Below, piece by piece: positions 1-8,094 of a stretch of 36,927 nucleotides of DNA. How positions within the stretch are numbered: position 1 is the first letter of the stretch; each line of letters begins with the position of its first letter. The position numbers and the translations under genes are program-made. The stretch comes from Streptomyces caelestis (GTDB lineage: Bacteria > Actinomycetota > Actinomycetes > Streptomycetales > Streptomycetaceae): NCBI RefSeq assembly GCF_001279005.1, contig NZ_LGCN01000237.1, forward strand, positions 1 through 36,927, given 5' to 3'. Below the pieces are notes generated by a model that saw only the letters and a list, made by a program, of their open reading frames with translations, did not search any database and was not told where the DNA came from.

Positions 1-60
1 GTCTTCCCCCGCCGCAGGCCCACCCCGCCCCCGCCGGACCGGCACCTGGTCGCCGGCTGA
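1..60 (+). CDS. possible C-terminal end of an upstream gene (partial)
   Basis: Reading frame 1 is open from the first base to a TGA at 58-60 and gives a short Pro/Arg-rich tail ending in HLVAG. It could be the end of a gene lying before the window. Twenty codons are too few to prove coding or to suggest a function, and the frame could be open by chance in such GC-rich DNA. Confidence 0.2.
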   Translation, partial: VFPRRRPTPPPPDRHLVAG

Positions 61-75
61 CGACCCCCGCTGCCC

Positions 76-81
76 TACCCT
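76..81 (+). promoter_or_regulatory. -10 element of a likely leaderless promoter
   Basis: TACCCT (TANNNT) ends 6 nt before the ATG at 88 and there is no Shine-Dalgarno sequence between. A transcript from this -10 would start at or next to the ATG. No good -35 is visible. Confidence 0.4.
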
Positions 82-87
82 GGACCC

Positions 88-264
88 ATGGACTACGTCT
101 CCGCGCTCCTCCCCCCGGTCGTCATGGCCGCTCTCTTCATCGGCGTGATCCGGGTGATCGTGAAGACCCAGGGCGGCGCCAACAAGACCAAGGAGGACGC
201 CGCGGTCGACGCGGCCCTCGCACGGGTGCAGGGCTCCCGGCCCGCCCCGGAAACCGAAGCCTGA
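88..264 (+). CDS. small single-pass membrane protein, conserved hypothetical
   Basis: A 58-residue protein. One hydrophobic helix spans roughly residues 7-26 (ending GVIRVIV), and a short charged, Ala-rich tail follows (KTKEDAAVDAALARV). Function is unknown. The topology is probably a single membrane anchor with a small cytoplasmic tail. ATG 88 was chosen because a TANNNT -10 box lies 6 nt upstream, as at other leaderless starts in the window. A strong intrinsic terminator follows 25 nt after the stop, so the gene looks like a self-contained transcription unit, which supports its being real. I believe similar short membrane proteins sit near lsr2 in other Streptomyces, but that is from memory. 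Confidence 0.6.
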   Translation: MDYVSALLPPVVMAALFIGVIRVIVKTQGGANKTKEDAAVDAALARVQGSRPAPETEA

Positions 265-288
265 CGAAGCCTGACCCCGATCCCCCCC

Positions 289-319
289 GGCGTACGACCC
301 GAGGTCGTACGCCCTTTTT
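289..319 (+). terminator. intrinsic terminator after the small membrane protein gene
   Basis: An 11-bp perfect stem (289-299 with 303-313, arm GGCGTACGACC), a 3-nt loop and then a CTTTTTG tract form a canonical rho-independent terminator. T-tracts this clear are uncommon in Streptomyces DNA. Confidence 0.85.
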
Positions 320-388
320 GTTCACGTTTGCCGATGATCATGCCGTCCGGCACGCCATTGCCGGGATCCGCCACTATTGTTCTGAGTT

Positions 389-802
389 GTGCCTCGCCCC
401 TTGGGAGAACTCGAAGACGCGGTCATGACGCGGGTGTGGAAGTGGAACCGCCCGGTGACCGTTCGGGAAGTCCTGGAAGATCTTCAGAAGGAACGGTCCA
501 TCGCGTACACCACGGTGATGACCGTTTTGGACAATCTCCATCAGAAGGGCTGGGTGCGCCGAGAGGCGGAAGGCAGGGCCTATCGATATGAGGCGGTCTC
601 CACTCGCGCCGCCTACGCCGCCGCGCTGATGAACGAAGCGTGGTCGCAGAGCGACAACGCCGCCGCCGCTCTCGTCGCGTTCTTCGGCATGATGAGCGAG
701 GAACAGCGTCAGGCCCTCACCGACGCGGTCCGCATCGTCCAGCTCCCGGAAACCCCCGCCGACGAGAACCCCGGCTCCGCGGAGGGCCGGAGCGGACGAT
801 AG
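389..802 (+). CDS. BlaI/MecI/CopY-family transcriptional repressor
   Basis: A 137-residue winged-helix repressor of the BlaI/MecI/CopY family. The N-terminal motif PLGELEDAVM..VW is typical, as is the helix-turn-helix segment around residues 22-60 (TVREVL..AYTTVMTVLDNLHQKGWV). The wing contains YRYEAVSTR, and a C-terminal dimerisation segment follows. Family members repress beta-lactamase, copper or stress genes and are often inactivated by a partner BlaR1-type protease. No BlaR1/M56 partner is present here. GTG 389 matches the family N-terminus. It has no Shine-Dalgarno, and a TATTGT lies 8 nt upstream, so the mRNA may be leaderless. The ArgA-like gene follows after 9 nt, probably co-transcribed. 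The regulated genes are unknown; the nearby dyad upstream of lsr2 is one candidate operator. Confidence 0.85.
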   Translation: MPRPLGELEDAVMTRVWKWNRPVTVREVLEDLQKERSIAYTTVMTVLDNLHQKGWVRREAEGRAYRYEAVSTRAAYAAALMNEAWSQSDNAAAALVAFFGMMSEEQRQALTDAVRIVQLPETPADENPGSAEGRSGR

Positions 803-811
803 CGTCCACGC

Positions 812-1345
812 ATGTGCGCAGCCAGCCCCGAAGTCCCCGCAAAAGCCATCACGGTCCGACGGGCCCGCACCAGCGATGTCCCCGCCGTACGCCGGCTCCT
901 TGACGCCTACGTCCGCGAGCGCATCCTGCTCGACAAAGCGACGGTGACGCTTTACGAGGACATCCAGGAGTTCTGGGTCGCGGAACGGGACGACAACGCG
1001 GAGGTGGTCGGCTGCGGCGCCCTGCACGTGATGTGGGAGGACCTCGCGGAAGTCCGCACTCTCGCCGTCAAGCCGGGCCTGAAGGGTGCGGGCGTCGGGC
1101 ACCGGTTGCTGGAGAAGTTGCTGGAGACGGCCCGCCGGCTCGGTGTTCGGCGCGTATTCTGCCTGACCTTCGAAGTGGACTTCTTCGGCAAGCACGGCTT
1201 CGTGGAGATCGGTGAGACGCCCGTCGACACCGATGTGTACGCGGAGTTGCTGCGCTCCTATGACGAGGGCGTCGCGGAGTTCCTCGGCCTCGAACGCGTG
1301 AAACCGAACACCTTGGGCAACAGCCGGATGCTTCTGCATCTGTGA
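812..1345 (+). CDS. GNAT amino-acid N-acetyltransferase, ArgA-like
   Basis: A 177-residue single-domain GNAT enzyme. Residues 12-30 (ITVRRARTSDVPAVRRLL) form the first strand and helix. The acetyl-CoA pyrophosphate-binding loop is in VKPGLKGAGVGHRLLEKLL, the usual R/Q-x-x-G-x-G/A motif, although the first residue of the signature is Lys. The pattern FFGKHGFVEIGE resembles ArgA-type N-acetylglutamate synthases. Length and pattern fit the short actinobacterial ArgA (Rv2747-like), which acetylates L-glutamate or L-glutamine in the first step of arginine synthesis. The substrate cannot be proved from sequence alone. It lies 9 nt after the BlaI-type gene. Confidence 0.8.
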   Translation: MCAASPEVPAKAITVRRARTSDVPAVRRLLDAYVRERILLDKATVTLYEDIQEFWVAERDDNAEVVGCGALHVMWEDLAEVRTLAVKPGLKGAGVGHRLLEKLLETARRLGVRRVFCLTFEVDFFGKHGFVEIGETPVDTDVYAELLRSYDEGVAEFLGLERVKPNTLGNSRMLLHL

Positions 1346-1455
1346 TCTGCGGGCGGTGCCCTATGTCCGAAACGCGCATGTTTCCGTGCCGGGTGCGGGC
1401 AGCGGGTCTCCGCCAGGGGTTTGTGTTTTTCCGGCAAAAGCGGTTTGCTTTCCGG

Positions 1456-1469
1456 AGTACTGCAGTACT
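1456..1469. promoter_or_regulatory. perfect 14-bp palindrome upstream of lsr2, candidate operator
   Basis: AGTACTGCAGTACT is a perfect palindrome. It sits between a weak -35-like TTTCCG (1449-1454) and a -10-like TATAAC (1473-1478) with an 18-bp spacer, in an unusually AT-rich stretch about 75-90 bp upstream of the lsr2 start. A protein bound there would overlap the promoter. No regulator is identified. The TACT..AGTA core loosely resembles BlaI-family dyads. Confidence 0.45.
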
Positions 1470-1544
1470 GGATATAACAAGGGGCGGCGATACGGCGGAC
1501 GCCGGCACACCCCGGCCCTCAAGTTATCGATGAAAGGAAATCCG

Positions 1545-1880
1545 GTGGCACAGAAGGTTCAGGTCCTTCTTGTCGACGACCTCGACGGTGGCGAGGCGGA
1601 CGAGACCGTGACGTTCGCGTTGGACGGCAAGACGTACGAGATCGATCTCACCACCGCCAATGCGGACAAGCTCCGTGACCTTCTCGAGCCTTACGTGAAG
1701 GGCGGTCGTCGTACCGGAGGCCGTGCTTCGGGCGGACGCGGAAAGACGCGCGCCGCTTCCGGCGGCAGCCAGGACACCGCGGCCATCCGCGCGTGGGCGA
1801 AGGAGAACGGTTACGAGGTCAACGACCGCGGCCGCGTCCCCGCGTCCATCCGCGAGGCCTACGAGAAGGCCAACGGCTGA
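1545..1880 (+). CDS. lsr2: nucleoid-associated protein Lsr2
   Basis: A 111-residue protein matching Lsr2, the actinobacterial H-NS-like xenogeneic silencer that binds and bridges AT-rich DNA. The N-terminal oligomerisation domain (residues 1-60) has the typical MAQKVQVLLVDDLDGG start and YEIDLTTANADKLRDLLEPYV. A flexible Gly/Arg/Ser linker follows. The C-terminal DNA-binding domain contains IRAWAKENGYEVNDRGRVPA, where the RGR hook inserts into the minor groove. GTG 1545 is preceded by AAAGGAAA about 6 nt upstream, and the in-frame ATG further upstream would add an unrelated N-terminus. A 199-nt leader separates it from the acetyltransferase gene and holds the palindrome at 1456-1469. Its 3' end overlaps the convergent gene by 22 bp. 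Confidence 0.95.
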   Translation: MAQKVQVLLVDDLDGGEADETVTFALDGKTYEIDLTTANADKLRDLLEPYVKGGRRTGGRASGGRGKTRAASGGSQDTAAIRAWAKENGYEVNDRGRVPASIREAYEKANG

Positions 1881-2542
1881 CCGTCGGCCCGTACGGCGGC
1901 GGCCGCGCCCGCACGCCGCAGCCGGACCCGGTGGATCTGCGTCGCCACCGTGTTCACCAGCCGCACGAGATCCGGGGGGCCGTCACCGTCCCCCCTCCCA
2001 CCACCCCTCGTGCCCATCGCCGACAGCGTCGGCAGCGAGGCCTCGGCCCCGCGTCCCGGCTCGGGGGGCCGCACCCACACGGCGGCCCCCTGTGATCCAC
2101 CGCGGCCCGGGGGGAGCGGCCGGGGGGCGGAGCCGGCATCGCCGCCGACGACGGCGCCAGGGGGGCGGGGGGCGTCCATGAGACCTCCCGTGCCGATCGC
2201 CACCAGGTCCAGCTCCAGCGAGCCCCAGTCCAGCCACTCCAGCAGCCCCGGCAGCTCCTCCGCGCTGCCCGCCGCCACCAGCAGCCGCATCCGGCCGCCT
2301 CCCAGGGCCACCGGGAACCCCCGTCCGGGAGCCGCCGAGCGCCCCAGGTGCTCCAGTGCCGCACGGCCCGCCTCCGCGGGCACGTCCAGGACGTCGAAGC
2401 GCACCCCCGCCGCCAGCCGCACCGGAGCCCCGGGCACCGTGGGCCACCCCAGCGCGTCCTCGTACCAGAGCCGTACCTCGTCGTCGCCCGGTGCGGGCGA
2501 CCGGCGGAGGAACGGAGCTGTGGGGGCGATGGTCCGGACCAT
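1859..2542 (-). CDS. conserved hypothetical protein, possibly nucleic-acid related
   Basis: A 227-residue protein. The ordered N-terminal part (residues 10-125) has LWYEDALGWPTVPGAPVRL, then a segment predicted as alpha/beta (FDVLDVPAEAGRAALEHLG...MRLLVAAGSAEELPGLLEWLDWG). A Gly/Pro-rich low-complexity stretch of about 60 residues and a short C-terminal helix follow. The 'ALGWPTVPG' and 'FDVLDVPAEAG' phrases remind me of bifunctional primase/polymerase-like domains of actinobacteria, but no catalytic acidic triad is obvious, so no function is assigned. It is convergent with lsr2 and overlaps it by 22 bp. It is divergent from clpC across 431 bp. Confidence 0.6.
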   Translation of the reverse strand: MVRTIAPTAPFLRRSPAPGDDEVRLWYEDALGWPTVPGAPVRLAAGVRFDVLDVPAEAGRAALEHLGRSAAPGRGFPVALGGGRMRLLVAAGSAEELPGLLEWLDWGSLELDLVAIGTGGLMDAPRPPGAVVGGDAGSAPRPLPPGRGGSQGAAVWVRPPEPGRGAEASLPTLSAMGTRGGGRGDGDGPPDLVRLVNTVATQIHRVRLRRAGAAAAVRADGQPLAFS

Positions 2543-2647
2543 GCCCGGCGCAACGCTTCCGCACCCTCCGGGTTACGCCGGGTGTTCGCGCGCGAGCGGA
2601 GGGTGTCGGTCAGGGGGGCGTACGGGGGCGCGGGGAGGCGCAAGGTT

Positions 2648-2661
2648 GTTCGCCCGTAGCG
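2648..2661. promoter_or_regulatory. ClgR-like site 1 upstream of clpC
   Basis: GTTCGC-CCGTA-GCG fits the CGC-N5-GCG core described for the actinobacterial Clp regulator ClgR. It lies about 310 bp upstream of the clpC start. ClgR control of clpC is known in S. lividans; its use here is inferred from the motif. Confidence 0.5.
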
Positions 2662-2753
2662 GAGGGAACCCGTGCACTCGGCATGGACTGTCCGTGGCAG
2701 CGGGTAAGACATCCCTAGTGGGAGGGGGCGACACGCAGGGCGGGACGTCTTCC

Positions 2754-2767
2754 GTTCGCCACGGGCG
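2754..2767. promoter_or_regulatory. ClgR-like site 2 upstream of clpC
   Basis: GTTCGC-CACGG-GCG is a second match to the same core, about 205 bp upstream of clpC. A second site with the full GTTCGC half makes a chance match less likely, but this DNA is very GC-rich. Confidence 0.5.
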
Positions 2768-2973
2768 TACTGGCGAAGGGGGTAACTGCCTGGCCTGCGG
2801 GAACATCGTCTCGCACCATCGGGTTGGAGCAGATGTCGGCGTGAGCGGGGTCAGGAGGCCATCGACGGTGTCGGCAGTTGGAATGAGCGGTCCCCGCTCG
2901 CGGGACTAAGCTGCGGAAGGACAGGGAGGGGAAGTTCCCCCCACTGCCTGACCGCTCTGAGGAGCGATTAACG

Positions 2974-5499
<2,526 letters not shown>

Positions 5500-5518
5500 G
5501 CGCCGCGCTCGGCCTGAA

Positions 5519-5572
5519 CGGAGAAAGGGGTCTGCCCCGGGACGCGTGTCCCGGGGCAGACCCCTTTCTCCG
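5519..5572. terminator. bidirectional terminator between clpC and the phosphatase gene
   Basis: A 25-bp perfect inverted repeat (5519-5543 with 5548-5572) has a 4-nt GCGT loop. The stem base carries GAGAAAGGGG on one side and CCCCTTTCTC on the other, so each strand ends its hairpin with a pyrimidine-rich stretch. It lies between two convergent genes and should terminate both. Confidence 0.85.
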
Positions 5573-5586
5573 TGGCCGCTGCCGGT

Positions 5587-6222
5587 TCAGGACAGCTGAC
5601 CGCCGTAGTCCGGCAGCTTGAACGTCTTCTCGGCGTGGCCGCCCGACAGGTCGGTGGCGCTGTTGCCGATGTTGGCGATGATCGTGTATCCCTTGGCCTC
5701 GATGCCGGCGCGCTGGGCGGTCTTGTAGTCGGCGACGTTCTTGAACAGGTCGAAGAACCCGCGGACGTACAGGCCGGCGGACTCGTAGCCGACGCGGTCG
5801 AGGTTCCAGTCGGTGGGCGCGTGGATGATGCCCGGACGGGCGGTCACGAAGAACACGGCGACGCCGTGCTCCTGCGCGTACTCCGCGGCCTCCAGGACCG
5901 GCTCGTTGGCGGGCTGCGGGAAGCTGAACCCGAAGTCGGTCTCCAGCGCGGTGTTGTCGACGTCGAGGACGATCGCCTGTTTCTCGCCCGGCCGGGCGTC
6001 CCCGATCCGCTGCTTCAGATAGGGCAGGGCCTGGTCCATGACCGCCCGGCAGTCCCGCTGCCAGGTGCCGTAGTCGACGTCCGCCGCGGTGGCGGACGCC
6101 ACCGGGGAAACGGCCGGTGAGGCGGGGGTGGTGGCCTCGGCCGGTGCGGCCAGGGCCACCAGGGCGGCCGCGGAGACGGCGGTGACCGATGCGCGGATCG
6201 GCCAGGAGCGGCGGCTTCTCAT
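5587..6222 (-). CDS. secreted HAD-superfamily acid phosphatase
   Basis: A 211-residue protein. It starts with MRSRRSWPIR and a hydrophobic signal segment (residues 10-30) ending in an AxA-like site (APAEA), so it is probably exported. HAD motif I is DVDNT at 87-91 (nucleophile D87, acid/base D89). Motif II is VTARP at 126-130. Motif III Lys is likely K167, and motif IV is NIGNSATDL at 184-192. This pattern matches the class B/class III acid phosphatase family (PF03767), which hydrolyses phosphomonoesters outside the membrane. The physiological substrate is unknown. It is convergent with clpC and divergent from the M23 peptidase gene across 440 bp. Confidence 0.85.
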   Translation of the reverse strand: MRSRRSWPIRASVTAVSAAALVALAAPAEATTPASPAVSPVASATAADVDYGTWQRDCRAVMDQALPYLKQRIGDARPGEKQAIVLDVDNTALETDFGFSFPQPANEPVLEAAEYAQEHGVAVFFVTARPGIIHAPTDWNLDRVGYESAGLYVRGFFDLFKNVADYKTAQRAGIEAKGYTIIANIGNSATDLSGGHAEKTFKLPDYGGQLS

Positions 6223-6662
6223 CTCGTGGGGGTCCTCTCACGTCCGTAAAGCTGCCAACGTGTCGTGTGCATGCTCGTCTGCGAGGGTGACGCGAGGTGA
6301 ACCGTAGGGTTACCGGATGGTAGGCGACTAGAGGCCTGCGCCACATTTGTGGAATGGCCGAACCCGGTCGCCGGTGACATGCCGCACAGGCGTTTTGTCC
6401 GGTACTAGCGGGAATAGTGGCTAAAGCACTCATACAAAACGGACATTTGACTCGGCGTCTCGATCGATCAGCTCTAAATGGGGGGTTTCGCCCTGTAGGA
6501 GTGCTGTGTCAAGAGACGTGCATCTCAGTGCATATCTACGATTTTCCGTCGTAGGTCACACCTTTGCGCCGTTATGGGCGGAGGGGCTACCAATGAATCA
6601 CCACCGAGGCGCGGATCCGTCCGCCGGGTGGTTTTCCTCTGCCCCCTCCTGATGAGGTTCGT
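6223..6662. other. 440-bp divergent intergenic region upstream of the phosphatase and M23 peptidase genes
   Basis: No gene is supported. Much of 6400-6560 is AT-rich for this genome. It includes TTGACT (about 6447-6452) and a dyad CTACGA-N7-TCGTAG at 6536-6554. The length before the peptidase start suggests a long 5' UTR or several promoters. I looked for the conserved GGGGAACC-type core of a ydaO (c-di-AMP) riboswitch and did not find it. Confidence 0.4.
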
Positions 6663-7367
6663 ATGTCCCAGCGCGTCACGTCCCGTTCCTTCCGCACGTC
6701 CCGGATCCGCACCCGCGCCGCCGTGCTGGCCGCCGGACTGGGGGCCTCGGCCGTGATGGGAGCCGGGGTCGCGGCCGCCGCCGACACCACGGCCGCGACC
6801 GGCGTCGCCGACGCCGTCCAGGCGCAGGCCGCCGCCCAGGCCAAGGCCGCGAAGGCCCAGGCCGCCCAGGCCGAGAAGGCCGCCCAGGCGAAGGCCGCGA
6901 AGGCCGCTCAGGCCAAGAAGGCCGCCCAGGCCGCCGCCAAGAAGCAGGCGTCCTGGATCGACCCGGTGAAGAGCTACAAGCTCTCCGCGAGCTTCGCCCA
7001 GAACGGCGGCATGTGGGCGCACAAGCACAGCGGCCAGGACTACGCCGTCCCGACCGGCACCGAGGTGATGGCCGCGCACGGCGGCACCGTCGTCAAGGCC
7101 GGCCCCAACGGCGCCGGCGACGGCCCCGCGTACGGCAACGCCGTCGTGATCAAGCACGGCAACGGGACGTACTCCCAGTACGCCCACCTGTCGCAGGTGA
7201 ACGTGAAGGCCGGCCAGGTCGTCAAGACCGGCCAGAAGATCGCCCTGTCCGGCAACACCGGCAACTCCAGCGGTCCGCACCTGCACTTCGAGATCCGCAC
7301 CACCCCGAACTACGGCTCCGCCGTGGACCCGGTGCAGTTCCTGCACTCCAAGGGCGTGACCGTCTGA
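6663..7367 (+). CDS. secreted LytM/M23-family cell-wall endopeptidase
   Basis: A 234-residue protein. A twin-basic N-terminus and hydrophobic segment (residues 1-41, ending VAAAAD) form a signal peptide. Residues 48-95 are an Ala/Lys/Gln-rich repeat (AAQAKAAK type), probably a helical linker. The C-terminal M23 domain (100-234) has the zinc ligands H122 and D126 in HSGQD and the HLH pair H206/H208 in GPHLHFEIR. These enzymes cut peptidoglycan cross-bridges or stems outside the cell. All key residues are present, so it should be active rather than a degenerate activator. GAGG at 6654-6657 precedes ATG 6663 by 5 nt. The TetR gene is convergent 20 bp downstream. Confidence 0.92.
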   Translation: MSQRVTSRSFRTSRIRTRAAVLAAGLGASAVMGAGVAAAADTTAATGVADAVQAQAAAQAKAAKAQAAQAEKAAQAKAAKAAQAKKAAQAAAKKQASWIDPVKSYKLSASFAQNGGMWAHKHSGQDYAVPTGTEVMAAHGGTVVKAGPNGAGDGPAYGNAVVIKHGNGTYSQYAHLSQVNVKAGQVVKTGQKIALSGNTGNSSGPHLHFEIRTTPNYGSAVDPVQFLHSKGVTV

Positions 7368-7387
7368 CCCGTGCGGACGAACAGCGC

Positions 7388-7972
7388 CTAAGCGCCCCCG
7401 GATCCCCGGTGGGCCTGGGTGATCAGATCGATGGCGACCTCGAGGACGGCCTTGCGCTTCTCCTCGGGGTCGCTTTCGACGTCCTGCAGGACGTGCATCC
7501 CCGCGTGCATGGTGAACAGGGCGCTGACGCAGCGCACCTGGTCGACCAGGTCGGCGTCCGGGTCCATGAGGATGTCGCGCAGCCCCAGCATGCGGGTCTT
7601 GAACATCTCGCCGATGCTCAGCTCGCGGATCGTCGCCTGGTTCTCCTGCATGAAGCGGAAGAGCGGGGCCGCGCCCGCCAGCGCCTCGCTGTACCGGCGG
7701 ATGATCTCCTGCTTGGTCTCCAGCGAGTGCGGCTGCCGCCGCCCCCACTCGATCAGGTCCTCGATCGGCCGCGAGAGGTCCTCGAAGATGCCGACGAGGA
7801 TCTCTTCCTTCGTCTTGAAGTGGTAGTACAGCGCCGCCTTGGTGACGTCCAGGCGCTCGGCGATCTCGCGCAGCGAGGTCTTCTCATAGCCCTGCTCGGC
7901 GAAGAGTTCGAGCGCCACGTCCTGGATGCGCTGGCGGGTGTTCCCGCGGCGCCGCTGTCTGGTGCCGTCCAT
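7388..7972 (-). CDS. TetR-family repressor of the adjacent efflux gene
   Basis: A 194-residue TetR regulator. The helix-turn-helix domain is at residues 14-58 (RIQDVALELFAEQGYEKTSLREIAERLDVTKAALYYHFKTKEEIL), an excellent family match. The remainder is the ligand-binding and dimerisation core. Two in-frame ATGs are possible. AGGAGG directly abuts the ATG at 7984 (MGGT...), while the ATG at 7972 (MDGT...) lies 12 nt from it, so 7972 was chosen with some doubt. It is divergent from the MFS exporter gene across an intergenic region full of dyads, so autoregulation and repression of the exporter are very likely. The inducer is unknown, possibly the exported drug. Confidence 0.9.
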   Translation of the reverse strand: MDGTRQRRRGNTRQRIQDVALELFAEQGYEKTSLREIAERLDVTKAALYYHFKTKEEILVGIFEDLSRPIEDLIEWGRRQPHSLETKQEIIRRYSEALAGAAPLFRFMQENQATIRELSIGEMFKTRMLGLRDILMDPDADLVDQVRCVSALFTMHAGMHVLQDVESDPEEKRKAVLEVAIDLITQAHRGSGGA

Positions 7973-8011
7973 GGTGCCGCCCATCCTCCTACTCGACCCC
8001 TCTTGACGAAA

Positions 8012-8082
8012 ACTTACTTGACGCCCGGCTAGTTGCGCGACTAGCTTCCCGGTGTAGTCAACTAGCCGGTCGGCAAGTAAGT
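8012..8082. promoter_or_regulatory. nested dyad operator region between tetR and MFS genes
   Basis: Two inverted repeats share one centre at 8047: ACTTACTTG (8012-8020) with CAAGTAAGT (8074-8082), and CCGGCTAGTTG (8025-8035) with CAACTAGCCGG (8059-8069). Two smaller local dyads are embedded: GCTAGT-N6-ACTAGC (8028-8045) and TAGT-CA-ACTA (8055-8064), with centres 23 bp apart. The layout fits two TetR-dimer sites covering both divergent promoters. Confidence 0.7.
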
Positions 8083-8094
8083 AGGAGTGGTCAC

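Larger units (their letters stand above)
2543..2973. other. 431-bp regulatory region between the hypothetical gene and clpC
   Basis: No convincing gene is present. It holds two GTTCGC-N5-GCG sites (annotated separately), a dyad around 2890-2905 (GTCCC..GGGAC), and a possible -10 TAAGCT at 2907-2912 about 60 nt before the clpC start. A strong Shine-Dalgarno GAGGAG at 2959-2964 serves clpC. Confidence 0.5.

Noticed and set aside
6223..6662. ydaO/yuaA (c-di-AMP) riboswitch before the M23 peptidase gene
   Set aside because: It was attractive because disA is nearby and Streptomyces wall hydrolases can carry this riboswitch, but the conserved core phrases were not found.
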